A stretch of DNA of 64,000 nucleotides from Amycolatopsis sp. A133 (GTDB lineage Bacteria; Actinomycetota; Actinomycetes; Mycobacteriales; Pseudonocardiaceae): NCBI RefSeq assembly GCF_031082405.1, contig NZ_JAVHJU010000043.1:1-64000 (forward strand), in the 5' to 3' direction. Below, one piece after another: positions 24,242-33,018 of the stretch. Below the pieces are notes generated by a model. The model did not search any database, had not been told where the DNA came from, and was given only the letters and a program-made list of their open reading frames with translations. The stretch's first letter is position 1. Each line of letters begins with the position of its first letter. Position numbers and translations under genes: made by a program.

Positions 24242-25165
24242 TCACGGCTGGTCGCGCAGGAGGTCCACCACCTCCGCGACGCGGGGCAGCTGCTCGTCGA
24301 ACACCTTCGGGTCCGTGCTCGCGATCCGCAGCAGGAAGTGCTCCACCCCTTCGTACTTCCGCAGCTGCGCAGCCACCTCCGAAGCGCTTCCGCTCACCTG
24401 CAGCTGGATCCCCTGGACGAACGCCGCCGGACGGCCGTAGTTGCGCCGGCAGTACTCCTCCAGCAACGCCTGTCCGCGGTCGGCGTCGTCCTCCACCAGG
24501 ACCGTCGCGAACAACGCCGGGGTCACCGGCCGGGACGACAACGCACGGATCCGCGCCAGGCCCGATCCGTAGTCCGCGGGGTCCGGCGGGTAGGGCAGCC
24601 AGCCGTCGTACAGCCGGCCGACGCGCTCCAGCGCGCCCGGCGTGTACGCCGCCAGCCACACCGGAGGACCACCCGGACGGGTGGGAGCGGGGAACACCGG
24701 CAGCGAGTCGTGGTGCAGCACCGCACCCTGGAACGAAGACTCACCGCTCCAGACGGCGCGCCAGAGCGCCACGATGTCGTCCAGCCGGGCCCGGCGGCGC
24801 TCCCACGGCACCCCCGCGAACGCGAACTCCGGCTCGCTGCGCCCGGCGAACCCCGCCCCGACCGCCACCGTGAGACGGCCGGCGCTGAGGAGATCGAGGG
24901 ACAGCAGCTGGTTCGCCGTCAAAAGGGGGTTCCGCAACGCCGGGAGCAGCGCCGCCGTCCCCAGCGTCACCCGCGAAGTCCGGGCGGCGAACGCGGCCAG
25001 CGCCGCGAGAGCGTCCAGGGGCGCCCGGGCCAGGGTGTCGCCCACCCAGACCGAGTCGAGGCCGAGCTCTTCGGCGAGCACGGCGACGCCGACCAGCTCG
25101 GGCGCGGTGCGCCCGGCGTCGAGGATGGGCTGGTAGGTCGGCACGACCAAGCCGTAGTTCGTCAT
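24242..25165 (-). CDS. LLM-class flavin-dependent oxidoreductase
   Basis: 307 aa. A luciferase-like TIM barrel; F420- or FMN-dependent, probably cytoplasmic. Seen: YGLVVPTYQPILDAGR at the N terminus, LGLDSVWVGDTLARAPLDALAALAAFAART (typical barrel segment), VTLGTAALLPALRNP, and AVGAGFAGRSEPEFA. The last ~100 residues contain the usual C-terminal helices. It is divergent from an MmyB-type regulator whose palindromic site (25200-25215) lies 34 bp before this start. Probably controlled by that regulator. Substrate unknown. Confidence 0.87.
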   Translation of the reverse strand: MTNYGLVVPTYQPILDAGRTAPELVGVAVLAEELGLDSVWVGDTLARAPLDALAALAAFAARTSRVTLGTAALLPALRNPLLTANQLLSLDLLSAGRLTVAVGAGFAGRSEPEFAFAGVPWERRRARLDDIVALWRAVWSGESSFQGAVLHHDSLPVFPAPTRPGGPPVWLAAYTPGALERVGRLYDGWLPYPPDPADYGSGLARIRALSSRPVTPALFATVLVEDDADRGQALLEEYCRRNYGRPAAFVQGIQLQVSGSASEVAAQLRKYEGVEHFLLRIASTDPKVFDEQLPRVAEVVDLLRDQP

Positions 25166-25199
25166 GGCCGAAGCGTCGCCGAACCGGGGTATGCCCTCA

Positions 25200-25215
25200 A
25201 TTCCCCGCGGGGAAT
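25200..25215. promoter_or_regulatory. Perfect 16-bp palindrome, probable MmyB-type operator
   Basis: ATTCCCCGCGGGGAAT is fully self-complementary. It lies between the divergent LLM oxidoreductase (start 25165) and the MmyB-type XRE regulator (start 25240). This placement suggests one regulator dimer controls both directions. Confidence 0.72.
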
Positions 25216-25239
25216 GGACCGGCCGAGCAGGATGGGGCC

Positions 25240-26013
25240 GTGGACTTCGGAACGGCGCTCAAGGACTGGCGCACCCGGCGGCGGATCAGCCAGCTCGACC
25301 TGGCCCTGCGCGCGGGCACGACCCAGCGGCACGTCAGCTTCATGGAAAGCGGGCGTTCGGTGCCCGGCCGCGGCATGGTCCTGCGCGTCGCCGAGTCCCT
25401 CGAACTGCCCCTGCGGGAGCGCAACGGCCTGCTCCACGCCGCCGGCTACGCGCCGACCTACCCCGAAACGCGGCTCGACGACCCGGCGATCCGGCCGGTG
25501 CTCGACGGGCTGCGGCGGCTGCTCGACGGCCACCGGCCCTACCCCGCCATCGTCGTCGACCGCTACGGCGTGCTGGTCGCCGCCAACGACGGGTTCGGGT
25601 TGCTCACCGAGGGGGTCGCGCCGGAACTGCTCCGGGAGCCGGTCGACACGCTGCGGCTCGCGCTGCACCCGCGCGGGATGGCGCCGCGTGTGCGGAACCT
25701 CGACGACTGGGCGCGGCACATCCTCGAGCGCCTCCGCAACGACCTGGCCCGCACCCCGGACGACCGGCTGGCCGCCCAGCTCGCCGAGCTGGCGGGGTAC
25801 CTGCCGCCGCCGTCCGCGCCCGGTCCGGAGCACCTGGGGTTCGCGGTGCCGGTCCGGCTGGCCACCTCGGCCGGCGAGCTGCGGCTGATCACGGCGATCA
25901 CGACGTTCGCGACCGCGGCGGACGTGACGGTGTCGGAACTCAAGCTGGAGACGTTCCTGCCCGCGGACGCCGAGACCGCGCAACGCCTTCACACCACCAG
26001 GGCCGTCGTGTGA
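25240..26013 (+). CDS. XRE-family regulator with MmyB-like ligand domain
   Basis: 257 aa. The N-terminal helix-turn-helix (about 6-60) has LKDWRTRRRISQLDLALRAGTTQRHVSFMESGRS. The rest is the MmyB-like ligand-binding domain with YPAIVVDRYGVLVAANDGFGLL. These regulators usually repress an adjacent divergent oxidoreductase in response to a fatty acid or flavin-related ligand. GTG start 25240 with only a weak RBS. Its 3' end overlaps the convergent DedA gene by 25 bp. Confidence 0.9.
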   Translation: MDFGTALKDWRTRRRISQLDLALRAGTTQRHVSFMESGRSVPGRGMVLRVAESLELPLRERNGLLHAAGYAPTYPETRLDDPAIRPVLDGLRRLLDGHRPYPAIVVDRYGVLVAANDGFGLLTEGVAPELLREPVDTLRLALHPRGMAPRVRNLDDWARHILERLRNDLARTPDDRLAAQLAELAGYLPPPSAPGPEHLGFAVPVRLATSAGELRLITAITTFATAADVTVSELKLETFLPADAETAQRLHTTRAVV

Positions 26014-26477
26014 CCCACCAGCAGTTCCGCGCTCGCCCACAGCACCGCCGCCGCCACGCTGCCCGCCGCGAACCGGCGGTACGGCATCGCCGCCGAGCCC
26101 GCGACGCGCGGCACCAGCGTCCGGACGCCGGCCAGGCAGCGGCCCGCGATCACCGCCGGGACGCCGTAGCGCGCGACCGCCGTTTCCGCGCGCTCCCAGC
26201 GCTCGCGGCCGACGCGGCGGGACAGGCGCGGTCCCCAGTGGCGTCCCTCGAGGTACGCGAGCTGGTCGCCCAGCACGGCCGCGGCGACGGCCACCGCCCA
26301 AGCGAGCCCGAGGTCGAGCGTGCCCCGCTCGGCGAGGAACCCCATCAGCAGCACCGTCGACAACGTCGGCAGCACGATGCCCGGCAGCAACGCGGTTTCC
26401 GCCGTGATCACCAGGGCGCAGACCAGGTAAACGACCACCGCGGGCGCGTCAAGCAGGGGCCGCAGCAGGCTGTCCAC
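25989..26477 (-). CDS. DedA/SNARE-associated family membrane protein
   Basis: 162 aa. About five hydrophobic segments with the DedA pattern: PGIVLPTLSTVLLMGFLAERG, then AVLGDQLAYLEGRHWG (GD..aY..GR.xG), then RYGVPAVIAGRCLAGVRTLVPRVAGSAAMPYRRF (family motif F/GR..P..R....G..M....F). Members help phospholipid or polyprenyl-phosphate flipping and membrane homeostasis. GTG start overlaps the methyltransferase gene by 29 bp, indicating an operon. Shorter than E. coli YqjA. Confidence 0.82.
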   Translation of the reverse strand: MDSLLRPLLDAPAVVVYLVCALVITAETALLPGIVLPTLSTVLLMGFLAERGTLDLGLAWAVAVAAAVLGDQLAYLEGRHWGPRLSRRVGRERWERAETAVARYGVPAVIAGRCLAGVRTLVPRVAGSAAMPYRRFAAGSVAAAVLWASAELLVGHTTALVV

Positions 26478-27045
26478 GCCGGGCCCTCCCCACCGTCACC
26501 GGCAGCGCCGCGCGGTAGACGAACGCGGGCGGCAGGTTGCCCCAGACGACCGGAGTGCGCTCCACGACCGCGAACCGGCTGCGCAGCGACGCGGCGAAGC
26601 GCCGTGCGGGTGGCGTCCAGGCCGCGTGGGCGTACGCGAACGTCGTGAACCGGCCGTTCTGGGCCAGCGCGGCGGCGACCGCGTCGAGGATGCGCTGCTG
26701 CCGGGCCGCCGTCATGGCCGTCCACGGCAGACCGGAGACGACGACGTCGACGCCGTCGAGAGCCAGGTGCTCGGCCGAGCCGGTGACGACGTCGACCTGC
26801 GGAAAGCGCTCCCGCAGCGAAGTCGCGAAACGCGGGTTGATCTCTACGGCCGTCAAGCGCGCTTCGGGGCGAAGCAGCGCGAGAACCGCTTCGGTGAACA
26901 CGCCGGTGCCCGGGCCGAGCTCGGCGACGCTCGTCGCGCGTTCCAGGCCGAGGCCCGCTGTCATCTCCCCGGCCAGCCGCGGCGAGCTCGGCGCGATCGC
27001 GCCCGTCAGCACCGGGTGGCGGAGGAATTCGCTGGTGATCGACAT
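26449..27045 (-). CDS. Class I SAM-dependent methyltransferase (PmtA-like)
   Basis: 198 aa. A Rossmann methyltransferase: FLRHPVLTGAIAPSSPRLAGEMT at the N terminus resembles phospholipid N-methyltransferases. Motif I is VAELGPGTGVFTEAVL, motif II AVEINPRFATSLRERFP, and the motif IV region is VVSGLPWTAMTAARQQ. With the DedA gene overlapping downstream, a lipid substrate is plausible, but that is inference. ATG 27045 has CGGGAA about 4 nt upstream; the frame is open further upstream but without homologous sequence. Confidence 0.82.
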   Translation of the reverse strand: MSITSEFLRHPVLTGAIAPSSPRLAGEMTAGLGLERATSVAELGPGTGVFTEAVLALLRPEARLTAVEINPRFATSLRERFPQVDVVTGSAEHLALDGVDVVVSGLPWTAMTAARQQRILDAVAAALAQNGRFTTFAYAHAAWTPPARRFAASLRSRFAVVERTPVVWGNLPPAFVYRAALPVTVGRARRGQPAAAPA

Positions 27046-27176
27046 GTTCCCGACGCTAGGAACGGCGGCGGTGGCCGCGAATCCGCTGTCCTGGCCGGTC
27101 TCGTCCTCCCGCGGGATGACCCGGACCGCCCGGCGGGATGACGCCGCGAGCCCCGCCGCCACGTTACGTTCGGCGC

Positions 27177-28295
27177 GTGGAACGACTCGTGAGATGGGTG
27201 CGCAGGCACCGGTGGACGGTGGACCTGCCGCTGTACGGCGTGTTCGTCTTCCTCGCCCCCAACTGGGCCGGCCCCGGCACGTACGCCGTCCGCGCGTTCC
27301 CGATGCTGTTCCTGCTCCCGCTGCTGCTGCGCCGCCGGTACCCGCGCACGGTGGCGGTGCTGATCATCGCCGGGGCGGCGACGGTGTACCTCAACGACGT
27401 CTGGGCGTACGACCGCGGCCGCACCGAACTGGCCATGGCGGTCGTGCTGTTCAACCTCGTCAAGCTGCGGTACCGGTGGTTCGCCGCGCTGATCGCCTTC
27501 GCGATCGTCGTGCTCGACGTCCAGTGGGCCGCCCTCTACGCGCCGGAAACCGAGTACCCGACCTTCACGCTGGTCAGCATCCTGCCGCTGCACATCGCCG
27601 CGTGGGCGCTCGGGGAGTTCTTCCGCGCCAAGGAACAGCTCACCACCGAGGAAGAGAAGCGCGACGACGCCCAGGCCCGCGCGGCCGTCGCGGAAGAACG
27701 CACGCGGATCGCGCGGGAGCTGCACGACGTGCTGGCGCACAGCATGAGCGTGATCGTGCTGAACGCCGAGGGCGCGAAGCTCGCCCGGCACCGCGACCCC
27801 GCGGCCGTCGACCGCACGCTCGACACGATCGTCCAGACCGGCCGCGACGCGCTGGCCGAGCTGCGGCGGCTCCTCGAAGTCCTGCACGCCGGCCAGGCGG
27901 CGCGCAGTCCCCAGCCGACGCTCGCCGAACTGCGGGCGCTCGTCGAGCAGTCCGGGCGCGACGTCACGCTCGACGTCACCGGCGACCCGGGCACGCTGCC
28001 CGCGAGCGCCGCGCTGCAGGCGTACCGGATCGTCCAGGAGGCACTGACCAACATGATCAAGCACGCTCCCGCCGACGCGACCGGCCGCGTCAGCGTCGCC
28101 TTCGCACCGCCGGAAGTCCGGATCGAGGTGACGAACACCGGCGGCCACGCACCGCCCGCCCCGGCGCTGCCGTCGTCCGGGCGCGGGCTGACCGGGATGC
28201 GCCAGCGCGTCGAGATGTACCACGGCGAGCTGACGGCCGGGCCGCTGCCCGACGGCGGCTACCGCGTCCGCGCGACGCTGGTGGTGCGGCCGTGA
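27177..28295 (+). CDS. NarL-type sensor histidine kinase
   Basis: 372 aa. An N-terminal sensor with about four to five membrane spans (residues 15-150) leads to a coiled linker. A HisKA_3 box has ARELHDVLAHSMSVIVLNAEGAK with the phosphoacceptor His. The ATPase has QEALTNMIKHAPADA and GRGLTGMRQRVEMYHGEL. GTG 27177 is preferred; ATG 27138 in frame would add 13 residues. It overlaps the response regulator gene by 4 bp. The signal is unknown and no target gene is obvious nearby. Confidence 0.92.
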   Translation: MERLVRWVRRHRWTVDLPLYGVFVFLAPNWAGPGTYAVRAFPMLFLLPLLLRRRYPRTVAVLIIAGAATVYLNDVWAYDRGRTELAMAVVLFNLVKLRYRWFAALIAFAIVVLDVQWAALYAPETEYPTFTLVSILPLHIAAWALGEFFRAKEQLTTEEEKRDDAQARAAVAEERTRIARELHDVLAHSMSVIVLNAEGAKLARHRDPAAVDRTLDTIVQTGRDALAELRRLLEVLHAGQAARSPQPTLAELRALVEQSGRDVTLDVTGDPGTLPASAALQAYRIVQEALTNMIKHAPADATGRVSVAFAPPEVRIEVTNTGGHAPPAPALPSSGRGLTGMRQRVEMYHGELTAGPLPDGGYRVRATLVVRP

Positions 28296-28948
28296 CCACC
28301 CGGATCCTGCTCTGCGACGACCAGCAGCTCGTGCGCGTCGGCCTGCGGATGATCGTCGAAAGCCAGGACGACCTCGTGGTCGCGGGCGAGGCCGCCAACG
28401 GCGAGGAAGCCGTCGCCATGGCCCGGGAGCTGCGGCCCGACCTGGTGCTGATGGACGTCCGGATGCCGGTGCTCGACGGCGTCACGGCGACCGCGCGGAT
28501 CTGCGCCGAGCTGCCGGACGTGCGCGTCCTCATCATCACGACCTTCGACCTCGACGAGTACGCCTACGCCGCGCTGCGCGGCGGGGCCAGCGGGTTCCTG
28601 GTGAAGGACGCGCCGTCGGAGGAGATGCTCGTCGCGATCCGCGGCGTGCTGCGGGGCGACTCGATGGTTTCGCCGTCGGTGACGCGGCGGCTGCTCGACC
28701 GGTACCTCGCCGACGACCGCGACCCCGTGGACGTCGCGAAGCTCGAGGTGCTGACCGAACGCGAGAAGGACGTGCTGGGCCTCATCGCGCGCGGGCTGTC
28801 GAACAGCGAGATCGCCGCGAAGCTGTACATCGGCGAAACGACGGTGAAGACGCACGTCGGGCGGATCCTCGGCAAGCTGCGGCTGCGCGACCGGGTGCAC
28901 GCGGTGGTCTTCGCCTACGAGTCCGGCCTGGTGCGGCCGGGGTCCTGA
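28292..28948 (+). CDS. NarL/LuxR-type response regulator
   Basis: 218 aa. The receiver domain has the acidic pair in LLCDDQQLVRVGL, phospho-Asp in LVLMDVRMPVLDG, and the Thr/Lys switch residues in IITTFD and GASGFLVKDA. The C-terminal LuxR HTH has LTEREKDVLGLIARGLSNSEIAAKLYIGETTVKTHVGRIL. GTG start sits inside the kinase stop (GTGA). Cognate partner of the upstream kinase. Confidence 0.95.
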   Translation: MTTRILLCDDQQLVRVGLRMIVESQDDLVVAGEAANGEEAVAMARELRPDLVLMDVRMPVLDGVTATARICAELPDVRVLIITTFDLDEYAYAALRGGASGFLVKDAPSEEMLVAIRGVLRGDSMVSPSVTRRLLDRYLADDRDPVDVAKLEVLTEREKDVLGLIARGLSNSEIAAKLYIGETTVKTHVGRILGKLRLRDRVHAVVFAYESGLVRPGS

Positions 28949-29026
28949 GCATTACCCGATCCGGCAATTCCGCACCCGCGCGGCGTCGCACGGCGATTTC
29001 ACCGGTTGATGGCAGGATGGGGCCTT

Positions 29027-30208
29027 ATGCGGCGTGCGCTGGGTCTCATCGGAGCGGTATCCCTGCTGGTCATCAGCTGTTCAGGGGCGGCGAGCGAGCC
29101 CGTGCAGAGCGTCCCGCCCGCGGCCAGCCCGGCCGCCGCGACCGGGAAGTTCGAGGTCGAGACGGTGACCGCCGGGCTGGAGCACGGCTGGGACGTCGGG
29201 TTCCTGCCCGACGGCGGCATCCTCGTGCCGCAGCGGCCCGGCAAGCTCGCGCTGGTCCGGAACGGCCAGGCGGCCGAGGTGCGCGCCGACTTCTCCGACG
29301 TCCTGGTCAAGGGCGAAGGCGGGCTGCTCGGGCTGGCCGTCAGCCCGGACTTCGCGACCAGCCGGGAGTTCATCACCTGCCAGGACCACCAGGACGGCGG
29401 CAAGGCCGTCGACATCCGGCTGGTGACGTGGAAGCTCGCCGACGACGGCGGCAGCGCTTCGAAGGTCAAGGACCTGCTCACCGGCCTGCCGGTGAACCCG
29501 AGCGGGCGGCACTCCGGCTGCCGCCCGACGTTCGCCCCGGACGGCGCGCTGCTGGTCGGCACCGGCGACACCGCCCGCGCGTCGATCGCGCAGGACCGCC
29601 ACTCCCTCGGCGGCAAGGTGCTGCGGCTGGACGCGAAGACCGGCAACCCGCTGCCGGACAACCCGTTCATCACCTCGAGCGACCGGCGCGAACAGCTGAT
29701 CTACACCTACGGCCACCGCAACGTCCAGGGCGTGGCGATCCGCCCGGGCAGCGGCCAGGTGATCACCGCCGAGCACGGCCCGACGTTCGACGACGAGGTC
29801 AACCTGCTCAAGCCGGGCGGCAACTACGGCTGGGACCCGTCGAAGGGCGGCACCGAATCGAGCTACGACGAGAGCGTGCCGATGACCGACCTCAAGCGGT
29901 TCCCGGACGCGGTGAGTCCACTGTGGACGTCCGGGGAGATCACCGAGGCGATCAGCGGCAACGCGTTCCTGACGGGCGCACAGTGGGGCTCGAACGACGG
30001 CGCGCTGGTCGTGGTGGCGCTGAAGGGCCAGAAGCTCCTGCTGTACCACTTGGACCCGGCGGGCAAGGTCCTCGACGTGACGCTGCCCCCGGAGTTCGAC
30101 GACAAGTTCGGCCGCTTGCGCGCGGTCCGCAGCGGCCCGGACGGCGCTCTCTACGTGACGACTTCGGACGGGACGGACGACAAGCTGCTGAAGGTCACGC
30201 CCGCCTGA
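29027..30208 (+). CDS. PQQ-dependent sugar dehydrogenase-like (GSDH) lipoprotein
   Basis: 393 aa. The signal peptide ends in a lipobox, LLVISCSG (Cys about residue 17). The rest is a six-bladed glucose/sorbosone dehydrogenase beta-propeller: GLEHGWDVGFLPDGGILVPQRPGKLALV, GEGGLLGLAVSPDF, YTYGHRNVQGVAIRPGSGQVITAEHGPTFDDEVN and GGNYGWDP. It would oxidise sugars outside the membrane if PQQ is available. ATG 29027 follows AGGATGGGG; upstream TTG/ATG codons in frame would extend the signal peptide. Confidence 0.85.
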   Translation: MRRALGLIGAVSLLVISCSGAASEPVQSVPPAASPAAATGKFEVETVTAGLEHGWDVGFLPDGGILVPQRPGKLALVRNGQAAEVRADFSDVLVKGEGGLLGLAVSPDFATSREFITCQDHQDGGKAVDIRLVTWKLADDGGSASKVKDLLTGLPVNPSGRHSGCRPTFAPDGALLVGTGDTARASIAQDRHSLGGKVLRLDAKTGNPLPDNPFITSSDRREQLIYTYGHRNVQGVAIRPGSGQVITAEHGPTFDDEVNLLKPGGNYGWDPSKGGTESSYDESVPMTDLKRFPDAVSPLWTSGEITEAISGNAFLTGAQWGSNDGALVVVALKGQKLLLYHLDPAGKVLDVTLPPEFDDKFGRLRAVRSGPDGALYVTTSDGTDDKLLKVTPA

Positions 30209-30413
30209 CCATGAGAAAAGCACGGCCGCGCGGTGCCGTGGACACTTCCGCCGGGGTGGCGGATCGCGGAACATGGTGTGTACCAAGAGTTTTCGCCCGC
30301 CCCCGACGCGTGTTGGACGCGGTCCGAAGAGTCCGTTCCCGCGGCAGCACCGCGCCGGTCCCCGGGCGCCATCGCCGACCTGGCGATCCGGGGACCGGCA
30401 TCCAAAACCCGGT

Positions 30414-31298
30414 TCAGGCCCGGCCGGCCTGGAGTGAGCCCTTCAACGCGCTGATGGCCGTGGTCAGGGCCGTGGTCGCGGTGGGCCAGTCGATGCTCTC
30501 GTTCCAGGAAGCCATCACCGCGACGGCGTAGGTGCCGGACGCGGTCCGGACCAGGCCGGTGGTGTTGAGCACCCGGCGGGCCTCGGAACTGCCCCAGCCC
30601 TGCTTCACCGCCCAGCTCGCGCCCGGGAACGCGCGCGGGATGCCGAAGTGCTGGTCGAAACCGTCGACCGCGGTCCGTGGGGTGTTCTCCATCGCTTCGG
30701 TGAGGAACTCGCGTCCTTCTTCGGACAGCCGCGCGGTGAGGTACCGGTAGGTCGTGATGACGTCCGTGGGCGACATCCGGGTGGAGCCCCACTGGCCGGG
30801 GTCGGCGGGGGGCGTGGTGTGCGTGAGCCCCAGCTTCGCGACCTGCCGCCGGATGATGTCCGGCCCGCCGTTCTGCTGCCACAGGCGGCTGGCGACACGA
30901 TCGTCGCTGGCCGCGAGCATGGCGTGCACGGCCGTCGCTTCGCTGCCCGACGGCACGCCGGAGCGGTCGATCAGGTCGACGGCGATGAGCAGTTTCACCA
31001 CGGACGCGGTGGGCTGGGGCTGGTCGGCCTTCCAGCTCGTTTCGACGGCGCACGCACCCAGGTCGACGATCTCGATCCCGAGCCGCGGCTCGTTCCCCGT
31101 GTTCAGGAGCGCTTTCCGGGCGTCGGCGACGGCACTCGCCTGCTTCCCGGCCGGAGCGGACGGCGCCGAGCTGCATCCGGCGTGCCAGTCGTCGCTTCCG
31201 GACGCGCTGCCGACGGCGATGGCGGTGAGCACGCCGCCGGTCACGACGACCGCGGCCAGGCCCGCGAGCACCTTGACGTTGTCGAGTTGCTTGAGCAA
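30414..31298 (-). CDS. Class A beta-lactamase-like serine hydrolase
   Basis: 294 aa. A signal or anchor segment at 10-33. The penicillin-binding fold has SVVK (the SxxK nucleophile motif, with preceding TA), SDD at the second motif position (AASDDRVASRLW), and KQGWG in place of KTG. The Glu166 omega-loop region is not obviously conserved. It therefore looks like a class A-related PBP or esterase rather than a proven resistance enzyme. Extracytoplasmic. It faces the GSDH gene with a 205-bp gap (30209-30413) in which I see no gene. Confidence 0.72.
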   Translation of the reverse strand: MLKQLDNVKVLAGLAAVVVTGGVLTAIAVGSASGSDDWHAGCSSAPSAPAGKQASAVADARKALLNTGNEPRLGIEIVDLGACAVETSWKADQPQPTASVVKLLIAVDLIDRSGVPSGSEATAVHAMLAASDDRVASRLWQQNGGPDIIRRQVAKLGLTHTTPPADPGQWGSTRMSPTDVITTYRYLTARLSEEGREFLTEAMENTPRTAVDGFDQHFGIPRAFPGASWAVKQGWGSSEARRVLNTTGLVRTASGTYAVAVMASWNESIDWPTATTALTTAISALKGSLQAGRA

Positions 31299-31471
31299 CG
31301 GTCCACCTCCGCCGGATACGTGAGGAATCCGAAGCTATGCGGGAGGAGGACCGCCGGGATCGTCCGATGAGCCGGGCTATTCGGCCATCCGGTGGACAAC
31401 CACGCCCCGGCGGGCGCGCGCATCGGCCGGATGGCCGGGAGTTCCGGCCACCCGAGCCGGCGTGGTGACGG

Positions 31472-32200
31472 CTACTTGCCCAGGTGGGCTCCGCCGTTGA
31501 CGTGCACCACCTGCCCGGTGACGTGCCCGGCGGCGGGGCTCGCCACGAACGTCACCACGGCGACGACGTCGTCCGGCGTGCCCGGGCGCTTGTTCATCGT
31601 GTTGCCGATCAGCCACTCGCGGCGCTGCTCGCTCAGCTGCCCGTGGAAGAACTCGGTGTCCCCGATCAACCCCGGCGCGACGACGTTCGCGGTGATCCCG
31701 CGCGGCCCGAAGTCCCGGGCCACGCTCACGTTCCAGGCTTCGACGGCCGCCTTCGCGGCACCGTAGGACCCGGCGCCGGTGTGCGCGGCGATCGAGCCGA
31801 CGGTGATGATCCGGGCCCCGTCCGCGAGCCGGTCGCGCAGTGCGTGCGTCACCAGCGCGGCACCGACCACATTGGACCGCAGGTTCCGCTCGAACGCGGC
31901 CGCGAAGCCGGCCAGCCCTTCTTCGCCGCCACCGTCGAGGAAATCCGTGTTGCCGCCGGCGTTGTTGACGAGAACGTCGACGCGCTCCGGCAACTCCGCC
32001 AGCGCGGCTTCGACGGCCGCGGGATCGGCGGCGTCGAACACGACGGGCCGCGCGCCGAGGAGCGTCGCGGCTTCGGTGAGCACCTTCTCCCGGCGCCCGG
32101 TGATCGTGACGCGCTCGCCGGCCTGGGCGAAGGCCGCCGCCACGGCGTACCCGATGCCCGTGCCGCCGCCCGTCACCACGATTTCCCTGTTGTCCGCCAT
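31472..32200 (-). CDS. Short-chain dehydrogenase/reductase (SDR)
   Basis: 242 aa. Classical SDR: cofactor motif TGGGTGIG near residues 10-17, NNAG in VLVNNAGGN, catalytic Ser in ITVGSIAAHTG, and YGAAK (YxxxK). The end GQVVHVNGGAHLGK is typical of FabG-like enzymes. Arg residues after beta-2 (TGRREKV) suggest NADP(H). Divergent from the Nudix pair with 30 bp between the starts. Substrate unknown. Confidence 0.92.
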   Translation of the reverse strand: MADNREIVVTGGGTGIGYAVAAAFAQAGERVTITGRREKVLTEAATLLGARPVVFDAADPAAVEAALAELPERVDVLVNNAGGNTDFLDGGGEEGLAGFAAAFERNLRSNVVGAALVTHALRDRLADGARIITVGSIAAHTGAGSYGAAKAAVEAWNVSVARDFGPRGITANVVAPGLIGDTEFFHGQLSEQRREWLIGNTMNKRPGTPDDVVAVVTFVASPAAGHVTGQVVHVNGGAHLGK

Positions 32201-32230
32201 GAACCCGACCCCAGTGCCTAGGATCGGGGG

Positions 32231-32629
32231 ATGAGCAAGATCGACAAGATCGCCTGGACCCACGTGGTGGACGGCCGCATCCTGGCGGCGCGCTCGCGCG
32301 GAAAGGACAAGTTCTACCTGCCGGGCGGCAAGCGCGAGCCGGGCGAGAGCGACGCCGAGACGCTGGTCCGGGAGATCCGCGAGGAACTCGGCGTCGAGAT
32401 CGCGGTGGAGTCGATCAAGCCGGCGGGCACGTTCGAGGGCCAGGCGCACGGCCACGCGGACGGAACGCTGGTCCACACGACGGCTTACTCGGCGGAGTAC
32501 CGGGGAACACCGCGGGCCTGCGCGGAGATCGAGGAGATCGCCTGGCTGGGGTATGCGGACCGGCCGCGGGTTTCGTTGGTGGCCCAGCTGATCTTCGACC
32601 ACCTGCGTGACTCCGGCCGGCTCCGGTGA
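32231..32629 (+). CDS. Nudix hydrolase (first of tandem pair)
   Basis: 132 aa. The Nudix box is present in full: GKREPGESDAETLVREIREELGV (GX5EX7REUXEEXGU). Starts MSKIDKIAWTHVVDGRI. It hydrolyses a nucleoside diphosphate-X substrate that cannot be named. It overlaps the next Nudix gene by 4 bp (GTGA). The two proteins are roughly two-thirds identical by eye, indicating a recent duplication. Confidence 0.92.
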   Translation: MSKIDKIAWTHVVDGRILAARSRGKDKFYLPGGKREPGESDAETLVREIREELGVEIAVESIKPAGTFEGQAHGHADGTLVHTTAYSAEYRGTPRACAEIEEIAWLGYADRPRVSLVAQLIFDHLRDSGRLR

Positions 32630-33018
32630 TCGACAAGATCGCCTGGATCCACCTGCTCGACGGCCGGGTCCTCAGCACGCGCTCGCGCGGCAAGGACGTC
32701 TGCTACCTGCCCGGCGGCAAGCGCGAGCCCGGCGAAACGGACGCCGAGACGCTGGTTCGCGAAATCCGCGAGGAACTCGACGTGGCGATCGCGCCCGAGT
32801 CGATCACCCCGGCGGGGACGTTCGAAGCGCAGGCGCACGGCCACGCGGCCGGCACGTTGGTGCGGATGACCTGCTACACCGCCGAATATCACGGCATCCT
32901 CAAAGCCAGCAGCGAGATCGAAGAGATCGTGTGGCTCGGCTACGCCGACCGCGGCCGGGTTTCCGCGGTGGACAAGCTGATCTTCGACCACCTCCGGGAA
33001 GCCGGGAAGCTCACCTGA
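32626..33018 (+). CDS. Nudix hydrolase (second of tandem pair)
   Basis: 130 aa. Nudix box GKREPGETDAETLVREIREELDV is intact. The C-terminal segment SEIEEIVWLGYADRGRVSAV parallels the first copy. GTG start inside the stop of the first copy. Its 3' end overlaps the convergent GNAT gene by 8 bp. Substrate unknown; loop differences from its twin (TFEAQAHGHAAGTLVRMTCY) suggest a related but distinct substrate or simple dosage. Confidence 0.92.
   Translation: MIDKIAWIHLLDGRVLSTRSRGKDVCYLPGGKREPGETDAETLVREIREELDVAIAPESITPAGTFEAQAHGHAAGTLVRMTCYTAEYHGILKASSEIEEIVWLGYADRGRVSAVDKLIFDHLREAGKLT

Noticed and set aside
30211..30531. Possible small gene between GSDH and the beta-lactamase-like gene
   Set aside because: It runs antisense into the beta-lactamase-like CDS and has Arg-rich shadow composition; no supporting motif.
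30414..31298. Confident beta-lactamase resistance gene
   Set aside because: KQG replaces KTG and the omega-loop Glu is not clear, so only a class A-related fold is claimed.
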